Positions 1 to 11,585 are shown, counted from the stretch's first letter. The stretch: 64,000 nt of DNA from Talpa occidentalis (GCF_014898055.3 NW_023601322.1:72506740-72570739), one strand, 5' to 3'. Program-made: numbers and translations. Notes: a model not told the origin generated them from the sequence alone.

Positions 1-79
1 CCCTCCAGCGCTTCTGACTATACCCAGTGCTTGTATAAATAAATAAATAAATAAATAAATCTTAAAAAAAAAAAAAAAA
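1..79 (+). mobile_element. SINE class A, 3' end only
   Basis: The window opens inside a tRNA-derived SINE: the body end (CTGACTATACCCAGTGCTTG), a TAAATAAA tract and an A-tail. It abuts EEF1A1-derived sequence directly, so it probably inserted into that pseudogene. Confidence 0.85.
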
Positions 80-565
80 ATTATGTTCCTGGCAAGTCCA
101 TGTGTGTTGAGAGCTTCTCTGACTATCCTCCTCTGGGCCGTTTTGCTGTTCGTGACATGAGACAGACGGTTGCTGTGGGTGTCATCAAAGCAGTGGACAA
201 GAAGGCAGCTGGAGCTGGCAAGGTCACCAAGTCTGCCCAGAAAGCTCAGAAGGCTAAATGAATATTATCCCCAATACCTGCCACCCCAGTCTTAATCAGT
301 GGTGGAAGAACGGTCTCAGAACTGTTTATCTCAATTGGCCATTTAAGTTTAATAGTAAAAGACTGGTTAATGATAACAATGCATCATAAAACCTTCCGAA
401 GGAAAGGAAAATGTTTTTGTGGACCATTTGGTTTCTTTTGTGTGGCAGTTTTAAGTTATTAGTTTTTAAAATCAGTACTTTTTAATGCAAACAACTTGAC
501 CAAAAAATCTGTCACAGAATTTTGAGACCCATTAAAACAAAGTTTAATGAGAAAAAAAAAAATTA
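80..565 (+). pseudogene. EEF1A1: EEF1A1 processed pseudogene, 5'-truncated in this window
   Basis: Translating up to the TGA at 259-261 gives the C-terminal end of translation elongation factor 1-alpha ([20 protein letters not shown]..., ending AQKAQKAK). The stop is followed without introns by the EEF1A1 3' UTR (CATTAAAACAAAGTTTAATG region) and an A-tail at about 550-563. Loss of introns and the 3' tail mark a retrocopy. Only about 60 codons are visible; the left part is separated by a SINE and lies outside. It sits in SEC24A intron 19, opposite in strand to the gene, and is not expected to be functional. Confidence 0.9.
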
Positions 566-1757
566 TGAAAGAATGGGGAATCACAAGGAGAGAATTTGAA
601 TCTGAGCTAGACCTGAGTCTAATCCCACCCTAGCCTTCCCTAGGGTCTGTTTTTGAGTACAATCAATCTTTCCTTCCTAAGTTTACATGCAACCCAAAGA
701 GTCCTGATAGATACACCACTGACATGGTAGTAGTACTTTATTTTTCTTTCTGGTGCTTTCCATATAATACACAAAAATATATTACATTTATATTTTTATG
801 CTAATATACCATTTTTAAAAAAAGATTTATTGATGCATACAAGCACTGTAGGCCAGAGGTATGGGGGCGGGGTGGGGGTGGGTAAGAGGATTCACCAGAG
901 ACAGTGTGGAGAGCAGAGCATACAGATCTACTGAGATATACTGCTAAGGGGAGCAGCTGGCAAAACAGGAGAGGTCTGCTACTTCATGTGGGTTAGCTAC
1001 CTAGCCGGGGATCAAACTCAGGCTACACTGGCTGGCAATAGCTTGATAGCTCTGAGACTTAACCCCTGCGCCACTAAGGAGGCCCCAATATACCATTTTT
1101 TTAATGTGAAAAAAAGGCAGGCCCAGTTAGATGAACTTATCAAAAATATGATTAATGTACAATTACTTTTTAAAAATAAACACAAAAGTATTTTTTACTT
1201 AGTATTCAGAAACACAGATTACAAGATAACATTTTCATACTTGTAATTTCAACTCAGGTAAATTTTCTATCAGAGAAACTGATAGAAATACTTAGACAAT
1301 ACTTAGAAATACTTAGATAAATACTATTTTTCTAATCCAAGAAATTCCAGATGGCAGAAAGAGGCCGAATTATAACAGCAATGAAATTATGTATTTAAAA
1401 AAGTACACTGTTTTTGTTGCTGTTATTGCTGTTTCTTTCTTCCCAAGAACACTGTTACACTAAACACTGACCTGGGATGTTTAGTAAGTTCACCCTCGGG
1501 TCACTCCTTTCAGATCAATTTATTTAGTTATAAGTTGCTCTGGTCAATCTGACATCTCTATATACTCTAGAAATTTGTCGTAAGCAACTTAAATAAAGGT
1601 ACTTGCCCAAACCAAAATTTGTTTGCACAGATCTAGCAAAGGAATAAAATATAAAGCTTCAAAAAATCAACCTGTACTCACTTCTGACTAGGTTCAATGT
1701 AATTAGGTTTCTAAACCTTCAAGTAAAAGTCACTAAAAAAACAAATCAATCTATTAC
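566..1757. other. SEC24A intron 19 (rest), no gene recognised
   Basis: Apart from the SINE at 816-1085 this AT-rich stretch shows no exon, conserved frame or recognisable element. The missing SEC24A exons 20 onward are not here and must lie left of position 1. Confidence 0.6.
816..1085 (-). mobile_element. SINE class B
   Basis: Reverse-oriented tRNA-derived SINE with T-rich tail at left and the head (GGCCTCC complement) at right. It is flanked by direct repeats of AATATACCATTTTT at about 802-815 and 1086-1100. Confidence 0.85.
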
Positions 1758-1895
1758 CTCATCCGAGAGATTGTCAACTCTGTACAAATTGGGATGAGTT
1801 GTGAGCATAAGGTAAACCAAGGGCTGATTTTTCACTTGACACATAGCAAAAATGCGTTCATCTAGACGTGCATTTGTCCCAGTCTGGAATGATTT
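1758..1895 (-). CDS. SEC24A: SEC24A exon 19
   Basis: Residues about 917-962, starting KSFQTGTNARLDERIFAM and ending VDNLSDE: the end of the helical region leading into the gelsolin-like domain. Acceptor TTACAG precedes 1895 and donor GAG|GTAATAG follows 1758. It is 138 nt, phase 0 to 0. This is the last SEC24A exon in the window. Confidence 0.95.
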
Positions 1896-2660
1896 CTGTA
1901 ACAAAAACAAACCCCCAGTGCAAAAAGAAAAAGGTATTTAACAAATACATAAAAACATTGCAAAGAGCAGTTAATGAATACCTTCAGACAGAATTAGCAA
2001 ATTCACTATTAATTATTCTTTGAAAAATATTTAGGAAGTCACACATGTATGTATTAAATTGTAGCTATATCCCCACCTAAAAGTCTTGAGAAATAATTAC
2101 CTAACAAATGGCAGTCATTTGATCTCCCTGGTATCTGTTCCCTCCTCTACTGTATTCTCTACTGTGCAGTAACAGTGATGTAGAAGTTTAAGCAACACTA
2201 CCAGAACGCCAGAATTATATTGCAGATGACAAAATAAAGGCACACATAAAGTACCAAATCTACATGTTCTATGAATGTTGTGTGATGACTAATGGTAGCT
2301 AATGGGTCCTTGTTTCTACCACAGTTAAGAGACATTATACAATGAAACAAAGATTACAAATCAGTCAGGAAAAATAATAACATAAGTGAATGCTACTACT
2401 CAGTAGGAATAAAATTAACTAGTAATTGTGAGTTTTAACTGGTATTTAAGTTTCATGGAGACTAAAGAAGTTTTGAGGTAAGGTTTTAAGCATTCCAACT
2501 GATGGCAGAAAGAGGCATTGTAACAGAAATGAAATTATGTGTTAAAATAAGTGCATTGACTATAAATAATGGAAGATTAGAAAAGGATCTTAAGATTTTT
2601 GAAACTGATATGCAGGGTGGTCACTGAGGAAGAAGAATATGATGAAAAATGGAAGAAGAG
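1896..2660. other. SEC24A intron 18, 3' part: nothing recognised
   Basis: AT-rich intronic sequence without an exon or a repeat I can name. The rest of intron 18 (to 4876) holds an L1 inserted in an L2, and an unassigned stretch at 4300-4876. Confidence 0.5.
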
Positions 2661-2693
2661 TTCCATTTATTCATTTAAAAAATATTTACTGAC

Positions 2694-2925
2694 CTAAATA
2701 AGGGACTAGGAAAAAGACTATTATAAAGTAAAAATCAAAATCAACAAGCCACTATAAACCAGAGACACACTATGGGGTGGGGTTGGGGGGAAGGGAGCAG
2801 GATCAAAACAAGGGGGGTGGGAATTGTACGGGGACTATAACCAAGATGAAAAAGCATTCATTGTGCAAAAATGAAAAATGATGTAAAAAATATATAAAAT
2901 AAAATTTTAAAAAAAGAAATTATAT
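2694..2925 (+). mobile_element. L1 3' UTR end with G-rich tract
   Basis: A purine-rich tract (GGGGTGGGGTTGGGGGG) is followed by an A-rich tail ending near 2925. The same tract recurs inverted at about 52.87-52.99 kb, supporting one L1 subfamily 3' end. Confidence 0.55.
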
Positions 2926-4019
2926 CAAAAGAAAAAAATAGTAACCTCATAAATTTTTGCACTTCAAAATGCACCATGAGGAAAATAAAAGGACAAAGTA
3001 GAGACTGAGGAAAAATATTTGCAAATTTTATGTATGATGAGGAATTGAATCTAGAATATATGAAGAACTCTTTCAACATTTACAAAAATAAGATTACTCA
3101 ATTTAAAAATAGACAATGGATAGGAAAATATATTTCTCTATAGAATATATTTAAATTTTAATAGGCACATAAAAAAGATGTTTAACATCATTAGTCATTA
3201 GGGAAATGTAATCAAAATGACAATGAGTTAACATTTCACATCTATCAGAATGGCTGAAATTAAAGAGGCAGACAGGAATAAATATTGGCAAGAATGTGGA
3301 GAAATACATATTGTTGATGAGATGGTAATATGCTACAACCACTTTGGAAAACAATTTGTTATGTTATTTAAAAGTAGTAATTAGCTACCCCACATAGTCC
3401 ACCAATTCTACATTTTGATATTGCCCCCCAACAAAAAGAAAATGTGTCCATGAGAGACTTCACACAAATATTCACAGTAACTTTAATTATAAAAGCCCAA
3501 AAAGTAGAAAACAATTTGTGAATTATCAAAGTGTGAGGTATCTATGCAGTGAAATACGACTCAGAAATGAAAGAGATTGAGATACTGACACATAGTCTGA
3601 CATGGAGAATTCCACAAACATCTTAAGTGAAAGAAGAGTGACAAAAAAGATCATATATTGTATAATTCCATTTCTATGAAATATAAATTCCATTGTATGA
3701 AATAGCCAGGTAGGCAAATGTGTAGGTACAAATGGCATAGTGATAAAAAGGTAGCAAAGCATAGAGACAAAATGTATATTGTGGTTTCTTGGGGGTAGAG
3801 AAGAAAAGGGGATCAGTTGTAAATGGGCATTAAGGATCTCATAGGAGTCATGAAAATGTTCTAAATAGGAGTGCTGTGATGGTTGCATAACTTAGAAAAC
3901 TATACTTAAAGTAATTATACATGATGTATTAAAAATGAGAGAACTTTATTAAATGCAAATTATAATAATTTGACCTATTATGTAAATTATGTCTTAATAA
4001 AGCTGTTGAAAAACCTGGA
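2926..4019 (+). mobile_element. Old L1, 3' part
   Basis: Decayed L1 sequence: the region around GGCACATAAAAAAGATGTTT and 'ATCAGAATGGCTGAAATTAA' is the end of ORF2, followed by 3' UTR to a tail at about 4015. AAAAAATATTTACTGA occurs on both sides (about 2677-2692 and 4021-4036), suggesting insertion into an L2. Confidence 0.7.
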
Positions 4020-4300
4020 AAAAAATATTTACTGAGTGTCTTAATATGTTCTAGATGGTAGGACCAAATGGTGAAGGAAAAGATAAAAGTCCTTGTTCTC
4101 ACAGACAAAAATCCTAATAAAGGAGAAACAGAAAATGAGTAAGAAAAATATGTGGTATACATCAGTGTTAAGTGATATGAAGAAAAACAAAGGAAGGAAA
4201 AGAGACAAACAATGTCGGAGTGGGGTAGGATGAGAGCAGGGACAGCAGGTCAAAGTGAATGGACAGTGATGAAGAAAGACTGAAGGAAAAGGAAGAGATC
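4020..4300 (-). mobile_element. L2 fragment, antisense
   Basis: Starts with the inverted L2 3' end (AATATTTACTGAGTGTC) and continues with the usual antisense order (accaaatggtgaaggaaaag ... taagtgatatgaagaaaaa). About 280 nt, strongly diverged. A matching stub lies left of the L1 at 2660-2693. Confidence 0.6.
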
Positions 4301-4876
4301 ATATTTTTAAATGTTAAAATCTAAAATTTATGCAATCTCTGCATTTATACTACATTTAGAAATTTAAATACAAATTTGAATTTTTTTAATAAACTAGAAG
4401 TAGATTCAAAAGATATCCCTATTACAGCATGGGGTTGCCCTTCTACATCCAAGAGTCATTCACCAGATAGGTCAATCCCGGCTTTCAGAAAAGTATAGAA
4501 AATCTGACAAGTTATAACACAGTCCTTGATTAATTTTGGAATCTGGAATGTTCTCTCAGGAGCTCTATTAACATGAATTTTCTAAAATAGTAAAGTACAA
4601 TGCAGGCAATGGAGATAAGTACACAGGTATGACAAGGCACATCTGAGATAAAGTAGTGGGAGATGCTGAAATATTATAGGGCTGCAGTAAAGGATTATGC
4701 TTTAAACTAGTATTTTAAAACTTTCTTTGGTTAGAAATCCTCTCAACATTCTAATTGGGAGTTAAGATTTCTGTCCTCAGAAAACTGTCATCAAGTTAAA
4801 TGCACACTGTTTAGGGACTCACAGGATTAAAATTTTCAAAACTTCACTGTGCTGTTTCTGGTTTTGATTCTCTTAC
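4301..4876. other. Intron 18, 5' part: nothing recognised
   Basis: AT-rich, no repeat or exon that I can identify up to the exon 18 donor. Confidence 0.5.
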
Positions 4877-5052
4877 CTGTTTAAGGAGAGCCAACACAAA
4901 GAGTGGAAAAAGTCGCAAAGAAAAAGGAACCATGAGTCCAGGCTGCTGGTTACTCAGGACTGAAGAACGAAAAGCTGAAAGAGAGTCTATGACAGCATTC
5001 ACCAGGGCATCTCGAGCATCGCTCAGGCTGGCAGAGACAGACCTGTCAACAG
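4877..5052 (-). CDS. SEC24A: SEC24A exon 18
   Basis: Residues about 858-916 (AVDRSVSASLSDARDALVNA ... FVLALLKQ), the helical region of the Sec23/Sec24 fold. Acceptor GCATTAG|CT, donor AAACAG|GTAAGA; 176 nt, phase 1 to 0. An in-frame TTG/ATG further upstream is intronic and is not used. Confidence 0.96.
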
Positions 5053-5129
5053 CTAATGCCGATGAGGGTATGGACAAGAGAAATAAAATAGAAGTTTAGT
5101 TACCCACCATTCTTAAGGATACAACAGAT

Positions 5130-5150
5130 TTTTTTTTTTAAGATTTTATT

Positions 5151-5205
<55 letters not shown>

Positions 5206-5450
5206 TACAAGCACTGGGTACAGTCAGAAGCGCGGGAGGGTGAGAGAATTCACCAGAGCCAGAGGAGGGAGCAGAGCAGGCAGAAGGACCGAAACTGCTG
5301 AGGGGAGCAGCGGGCGGCAGGAGAGGCCTGCGCGCCATGTGGGACCCTCCTCTGATGTCCGGGAAGCAGCCAGAGATCGAGCCGGTGCTGCAGAGGCTGC
5401 GGGGCAGCTTCACAACCCAGCGCTCAACCGCTGAGCCACCGGGGAGGCCC
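5130..5450 (-). mobile_element. SINE class A with long ATTT tail
   Basis: Reverse SINE flanked by ACAACAGATTTTT repeats (about 5118-5130 and 5451-5463). Its tail is expanded into about 15 ATTT units (5150-5206). Lies in intron 17, 78 nt upstream of the exon 18 acceptor in gene orientation. Confidence 0.92.
5150..5206. repeat. (ATTT)n microsatellite
   Basis: Perfect tetranucleotide run grown from the SINE tail; probably length-polymorphic. Confidence 0.9.
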
Positions 5451-5549
5451 ACAACAGATTTTTTTAATTATACAAATTATCTCTCGATTTTATTACACCT
5501 ACAAGGAGTCAAATACACAAAGCACAAACTTGGCAGAATCAAACCAACC

Positions 5550-5690
5550 TCCGCTAAAATGCTGCTCTGCTATTTTCTGGCTATATGACAATTTGACATG
5601 TAATTTAACCTTCATGAGCCTCAGTTTCCTTTTATCTGTAAATGGGAAAACTACATTTTGCCAAATCTAAAACTAATTATAATCCACTGA
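5550..5690 (+). mobile_element. MIR fragment
   Basis: MIR core-like order: tggctatatgacaatttgac, taatttaaccttcatgagcc, then 'tcagtttccttttatctgta' and 'aatggg'. Ancient and diverged. Confidence 0.6.
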
Positions 5691-5744
5691 GAAAGAAAAA
5701 AAACGATGTAATGAAATACATAAAGATTTTAATTTTATATTTAA

Positions 5745-6892
5745 AGTGCTCTTAAAGCTAAGTAGACACTTCTTCAGAAGACATATAGAAGGCCAACAGG
5801 CACATAAAAAAATGTTCATCATCATTTATCATCAAGGAAATGCAAATCAAAACCACAATGAGATACCACTTGACACCAGTGAGAATGGCCCATATTTAAA
5901 AGACCAGAAACAGCAAGTGTTCGTGAGTGTGGAGAAACATTGTTGGTGGCAATGTACACTAGTCCAGCCTCTAAAGAAAACAGTATGGAGTTTCTCAAAA
6001 CATTAAAAATAGATCCATCCTATGATCCAGCAATTTCTCTCTTAGGTTATCTACCCAAGAAATACAAAAACACCAGTGCAAAGGAACATGTACACATCTA
6101 TGGTCACTGCAGCATATATGACCTAAGTGCTCAATAACAGATGAGTAGATAAAGAAGATCTGGTATGCATACACAATAAAATACTAGTCAGCTATAAAAA
6201 AAGACAAAATCTGGGCCTCCCCGGTGGCGCAGCGGTTGAGCGCTGGGTTGCGAAGCAGCGCGCGGCCTCTGCGGCGCCGGTTCGATCCCCGGCTGCTCCC
6301 CGGCCACCGGAGGAGGGTCCCACATGGCGAGCAGACCTCTCCTGCCGCCCGCTGCTCCCCTCAGCAGTGTACTTCGGTCCTTCTGCCTGCTCTGCTTCCC
6401 GCTCTGGCTCTGGTGAATTCTCTCACCCTCCCGCGCTTCTGACTGTACCCAGTGCATGTATAAACAAAAAAAAAAAAAAAACAAACCAGCAAAACAAATA
6501 AACCATGCCTCTATTAAAAAAAAAAAAAAAAAAAAGACAAAATCTTGCCATTTGCAACCACATGGATAGAACTGGAGGGGTTTATGCTAAGTAAGTCAGT
6601 CAGAAGGAAAGGGCAAATACAACATGATTTGACTCATATGTAGAATATAAAGAAACAAAGCAAAGGAACAAACAAAAACAAACCTTGAAGTCTGAATATA
6701 GACCAGAGATAATAAGAAAGGAGGGTGGGGAGGTGGGAGGGAAGGGGGAATGCAGTCCAAGGGACTAAATAGTGGTGGAGGATTACTGGGACTTTGATGG
6801 TAGGGGTGGAAATATACATTCATAGAGGTATAAATCTGTACCCCTAAAGTATATAGTGTGTAAACCAGCATTATCTCAATAAACATTAAATA
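5745..6892 (+). mobile_element. L1 3' part, interrupted by a SINE
   Basis: ORF2 end ('caaatcaaaaccacaatgag') runs through 'atccagcaatttctctctta' to the 3' UTR ('acatgatttgactcatatgt') and ends with ctcaataaacattaaat. A class A SINE splits it at 6213-6532. The frame is broken. Confidence 0.85.
6213..6532 (+). mobile_element. SINE class A, CATGCCTCT-tail type
   Basis: Near-full element with tRNA-like box A (TGGCGCAGCGG) and box B (GGTTCGATCCCC). Tail is ATGTATAAACAAA then CATGCCTCTATT and A-run. Direct repeats AAAAAGACAAAATCT flank it inside an L1. Confidence 0.95.
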
Positions 6893-7879
6893 GGAGATCT
6901 TGTAGAGAACTATTTAGATAGTTTTCAAGATCTGTCATGCTACTCTGTTTAAATACATTTCTGAATACTTATATATTTTTTTCAATACTAAAAACACTGT
7001 TGACTATTTTGAAGATTTTTCAAATTACAACTAAACACAATTCATGTGGAACCACACACACACTCACGAGACGTGCACATAAGCAAGATAGAAGACTACT
7101 ATTACTTGATCAACAAAAACTTTTAAGACTTCATCAGTTAAAGGCTGCTGACGTTAAAGAGTTTGATAGGATGTGAAAACAATGTGCATGCTGGGATAAC
7201 CAAATTTATTGATAGAACTAATAGTTGTTGTGAAGCAAGTTGTGAATATTTCTTTTTGAATCCAAAATACTGCCTGGTATATAGCTGTTGATAATAATGA
7301 AGAAAGAAAATAATAATACTATTACCAAAGAGTATTATCTCAAATTTCTTAGGTTACAGCCTTTAATTTTAACAACATTTAAGACCAAGGTGGTGTTAAA
7401 TCCTTTACCAGGCTACATTGCAGAAAAATTTCCCCAACAGAATATTCGAGAAAATGGGTAGTTATTCCTATTACAGTTAGATTTAAGTCTGAAGCAAATG
7501 AATCAACTGGTAGTCTTCCCTGAAGGATAAAGGGAATAAGAAACAAATGATGTTAAAGTCTGTGTATTTGAAAAGCAAGTAAATGAACAAAACAAAACAA
7601 AACAAAACAAAACAAAAACAACCCAAGAAGGCAACCATATGTGAGATGGAATTAAAGATTTGAAGATACCACTGTGTTTTCTGTTACTCATACAATCTAG
7701 CTATGACTGCAAACTTATGTGTTGTTGTAAGCTCATTTTGATTACAAATTCCATGAATTCCAGTCTAATGATCTTTATAAATATCACTGTATACTCCACA
7801 GTTCTTGTAATCCAAGTTACAGAGATCATAAAAAGCTAGTAACCCACTAATATTAAACATAAAGTAAAATATGCTTATT
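6893..7879. other. Intron 17 middle: nothing recognised
   Basis: About 1 kb AT-rich DNA. Contains only a short (CAAAA)n run near 7587-7616. No exon or named repeat seen. Confidence 0.5.
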
Positions 7880-8112
7880 TAAGTCCATAGTAGGCAAATT
7901 ATGAGACCGAATGCAGTCTGTAGTTGCCTAAGGCCCGTGAGGGAAGAAAAGAGAGAATGGATAGTAACTGCCCAATGAGCATGAGGTTCTTCTGGGGTAA
8001 TAGAAATGTTTTAAAATTAGCTTGAGGTGATTGTACACAACTCTGTAAATGAGTTAAATGCTATGGCATACAAATTATATCTCAGTAAAGTTATTTAATT
8101 TTTTTAAAAAAG
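7880..8112 (+). mobile_element. L1 3' end fragment
   Basis: Typical old L1 3' UTR wording: 'ggtaatagaaatgttttaaa', 'gattgtacacaactctgtaa', 'atctcagtaaagtt' then A-rich tail. Confidence 0.6.
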
Positions 8113-8284
8113 ATAAGGTTATCTGCAACAGATCCTTTCATTTAAGTAGTTATGTAGCAGGTATACACAGTATCCAAAACACTGAAATCCTTAAAATTAA
8201 TTGTTTAAAGGGAAAAAAAGGAATACAGACTTGGTTAATGTTATTATTTACAAAACATTTATAGTAGAGGGTAACAATTCTTAC

Positions 8285-8395
8285 CCATATTGGCCAATAG
8301 CCCTGAAATTGCTTGAACATCAGCTCCAAGAAACACTTCATTCAGAGTTGAAACTACTGGCAAACACAAAGTGTGAACACGAATTCTTCTTTCAC
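8285..8395 (-). CDS. SEC24A: SEC24A exon 17
   Basis: Residues about 821-858 (GERRIRVHTLCLPVVSTLNE ... GLLANM), where the beta-sandwich passes into the helical region. Acceptor CCCAAAG|GT, donor ATGG|GTAAGAA; 111 nt, phase 1 to 1. Confidence 0.96.
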
Positions 8396-8783
8396 CTTTG
8401 GGAAAACATACAAATAACAGTAAGGGACGATTACATATAAATGTTTCCACTAAAGTCACTTGGAAAAATAACTTCTTTTCAGTTTGAACAAAATAGGATT
8501 ATATATAGTAAGCACAGATGTATCAGAACTTTAATGGATGAAAAACTAAGTTTTTTTTTTTTAACAACAAAAATTCTCTTTGTTCAAGTTACTACTGAAA
8601 AAAAAAAAAATCCAGATGTATTCAAATGATGATAACATGCTACCCTTCAAAGAATCTCTTTTCTGAACTTTTTGGTTTATTTCTTTCTTTGTATAAAATT
8701 TTTTAATTTATTCATATATTGTATGACAGCATCACACCAACATGTATTCTAAAGTCTGTTTTGGTATTAAAAATACAGAAAAG

Positions 8784-9070
8784 GGGCCTCCCTGGTGGCG
8801 CAGTGGTTGAGCGCTGGGTTGCGAAGCTGCCTGCAACCTCTGCGGCGCCAGTTCGATCCCCGGCTGCTCCCCGGCCACCGGAGGAGGGTCCCACATGGCG
8901 CGCAGACCTCTCCTGCCGCCCGCTGCTCCCCTCAGCAGTGTACTTCGGTCCTTCTGCCTGCTCTGCTCCCCGCTCTGGCTCTGGTGAATTCTCTCACCCT
9001 CCCGCGCTTCTGACTGTACCCAGTGCTTGAATAAATAAATAAATAAATCTTTAAAAAAAATAAATAAATA
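8784..9070 (+). mobile_element. SINE class A
   Basis: Full-length, CpG-rich body, AAATAAAT tail. Target-site repeats AAAATACAGAAAAG at about 8770-8783 and 9071-9084. Confidence 0.95.
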
Positions 9071-9426
9071 AAAATACAGAAAAGTCTTGACCTTTCTCTT
9101 TAATCACAGGAAAAAAAACTGCAAAGAAACAGACTAATAGTCACAGTGACTAATAGTCACAAAGAAACAGACTAATAGTAATTACCCACAACAATCAACA
9201 CAAGACATGTACCCTACAATCTCTATGGCCACTGAAAGCTAGAGAAAATGTCACATGAAGAGCTCCTACAAATTATTTTTAAAGAGGTAGTAAGACCTGC
9301 AAAAACACAGAAATACTTTTTTAGAGCTTCTATTTTAGATATAAACTTTGATTATAACTAAGATAAAAGATACTGAGTTTAGCTTGTCACATTGGCAGTA
9401 ACACATACACAAAATCAGAGGCTGAG

Positions 9427-9646
9427 GGCCTCCCCGGTGGCGCAGCGGTTGAGTGCTGGGTTGCCAGGCTGCCCGCAGCCTCTGCAGCGCCGGTTTGATC
9501 CCCGGCTGCTCCCCGGCCACCAGAGGAGGGTCCCACATGGCGCGCAGACCTCTCCTGCCGCCCGCTGCTCCCCTCACCAGTGTACTTCAGTCCTTCTGCC
9601 TGTTCTGCTCCCTGCTCTGGCTCTGGAAAATTCTCTAGCCCTCCCA
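9427..9646 (+). mobile_element. SINE class A, 3'-truncated
   Basis: Good head and most of the body, but it stops at 'ctagccctcccac' and runs into L1-like DNA with no A-tail and no direct repeat. A post-insertion deletion most likely removed the end. Confidence 0.85.
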
Positions 9647-9649
9647 CTC

Positions 9650-10310
9650 TTTGATGGTACTATAAATTGGCAAAATCTTTCAGAAAAGCAAACTGGAAAT
9701 TTCATAATTTGTTCTAAATGGTTGACCTTTATATCCAATATTTAGAATTCTAAGAACTCATCTTATGGAAATTATCCAAAATAGCAAGAATCTGTGTATA
9801 TGGATAGAAATTATACACAGACTTTTCATTAAAGGAAAATTTAACTTTTATATGAAAACATAGTCAATGCCAGTTATTAGGAAAATATGAAATAAATCCA
9901 AAAGAGATACCAGTATACTTTTTTAAAAAATGGAAAACCCACAAAACCAACAAAACATCAAAAAGATAATTAAAAAAATAAAAACCTTGACCAATAGCAA
10001 ATGTGGGGGAAGTGGCAGAGCAGCTGAAACCCTCATACACTAAAGTGGGAATGCAAGATAGTACAGCCAATATGGTAACAATTTGGCAAGTTCTTAAAAA
10101 GTTAAATATATACTCCCCATATAACCCTGCCATCCCTCTCCTTAGGTATTTAACAAAGTGAAACAAATATTTTTGGTCTCACAAAATTCTGACATTATAT
10201 TTGACTACATCTGAAAACTGTCAAAATCTGGGGGGTGGGGATGGGAAATAACTAAAGTAAATAAACAAACTGGATATTGTAGAATACTACGTAGAAATAA
10301 AAAAGAACAA
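9650..10310 (+). mobile_element. L1-derived sequence, diverged
   Basis: Fragments such as 'ccatataaccctgccatccc', 'ttaggtatttaacaaagtga' and 'gaatactacgtagaaataaa' follow the order of an L1 ORF2 end. No open frame survives. Confidence 0.55.
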
Positions 10311-10349
10311 ACTCCTCTTCCTGTAAGCAGTCTTTATTGATTTATAAAT

Positions 10350-10945
10350 ATGTTTTGCTACTCACTTGACCCAGAAAACTCTAGAAAGTCATGTAAAATG
10401 AAGAGGTCCAAATTTCATGTTTGTTTCAAGAACATTTATTAAACTGCCTAGGCCATCCAGGTATGCACATGTGAAAGGCACCAAATATCTGAAGGATGTC
10501 ACCCTAAGAAGCAATGTATATCATCCATCATTCCAATGGTGGAATTGGTAGGTGTGCCCAGCCAAACAGGGGCCTGGATGCTGGGTCAGTAGCCTAAAAA
10601 CAGTGCTGACTTCTCATTGCACATGCTCAAAAATGCCAAAAGGAGTGATGAACTTGAGAGTTTAGATATAGATTCTCTGGTTATCAAGCACATAGCGGTG
10701 AATAAAGCCCCGTAGATGCACCCCAGAACTGCAGAGCTTTTCGTCAGATCAACCCAGCTATGAGGTCTCCCTGCTGCATTGAGAGAGATGACCCCTACTG
10801 AGAAGGAGCAGATTATTGATAAGTCAGAGGAAAAAGCACATAAGAAGAGAGATCCCAGAAGAAACAAAAAAACAAACAAACCAAACTTACAACCTGGGAA
10901 TAAAGCCAGCATAAAATAAATGCAATTAAAAGTTGAAAAAAGAAA
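10350..10945 (+). pseudogene. RPL17: RPL17 processed pseudogene
   Basis: A decayed intronless copy of ribosomal protein L17 (uL22). The start region reads ATG TTT TGC TAC TCA CTT GAC CCA, matching M-V-R-Y-S-L-D-P with changes. The C-terminal half carries DIDSLVI, VNKAP, then an in-frame TAG at 10713-10715 in place of Lys, and ILTEKEQII-like sequence, with further frameshifts. It ends with a degraded stop region near 10901, the 3' UTR (AATAAATGCAATTAAAAG at 10915-10932) and an A-rich tail. It lies in SEC24A intron 16 on the opposite strand and cannot encode L17. Confidence 0.88.
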
Positions 10946-11017
10946 GAAAAGGTACAAAGTATTGATAATTTGAGACAAATGATCTTAAATGCACATTAGT
11001 GAAAAAAGTCATATTCA

Positions 11018-11301
11018 GGGCCTCCCTTGTGGCATAGGCCTTAAAGCCTCAGCACTATGAACCTATCACCAGCCACTGCGGCATGAGTTCAATCCCCAGA
11101 TAGGGAGCTAACACACATGGCACATTAGACATCTACTGTCTTGTCTGCTGGTCCCCTCAGCAGTGTATTTCCGTAGATCTGCCTGTTCTTCTCCCCACTT
11201 TGTCTCTGATGAATCCTGTCAACTTACCGCCCCCACTGCACCTCTGGCCTGTACCCCATTTTCTTATATACATAAGTAAATAAAATGAATCTTTTTTTTT
11301 A
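11018..11301 (+). mobile_element. SINE class B
   Basis: Flanked by AAAGTCATATTCA on both sides (left copy at 11005-11017). Head and B box are mutated (GAGTTCAATCCCC). Confidence 0.9.
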
Positions 11302-11319
11302 AAGTCATATTCAAAAAGC

Positions 11320-11585
11320 CACCTAATTCAAGATTCCATTTATATGACATTCTTGCAAAGGCAAAGCCATGGGGTCAAAAAACAGATTAGATCAATGATT
11401 GCCAGGAGCAGGGAATAGAAGATTAGTTGATTACAAAAGTAGGAAGAGATTTTTGGGGACAGTAGGACTGACTGTGATATCTTATTTGTGGTAGTGGTTA
11501 CACAACATATTTGTCAAAGCTTGTGAAATTATACAAGAAAATAGTGGATTTTACCATGTCAATTATAATTTTTTTAATGTTAAGA
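11320..11585 (+). mobile_element. L1 3' end fragment
   Basis: L1 3' UTR phrases: 'agattccatttatatgacat', 'aatgattgccaggagcaggg', 'ggttacacaacatatttgtc', ending in 'tcaattataatttttttaat'. Confidence 0.65.

Noticed and set aside
10586..10978. 130-codon minus-strand frame with hydrophobic stretches
   Set aside because: It is the reverse complement of the RPL17 pseudogene; the hydrophobicity comes from reading Lys-rich codons backwards.
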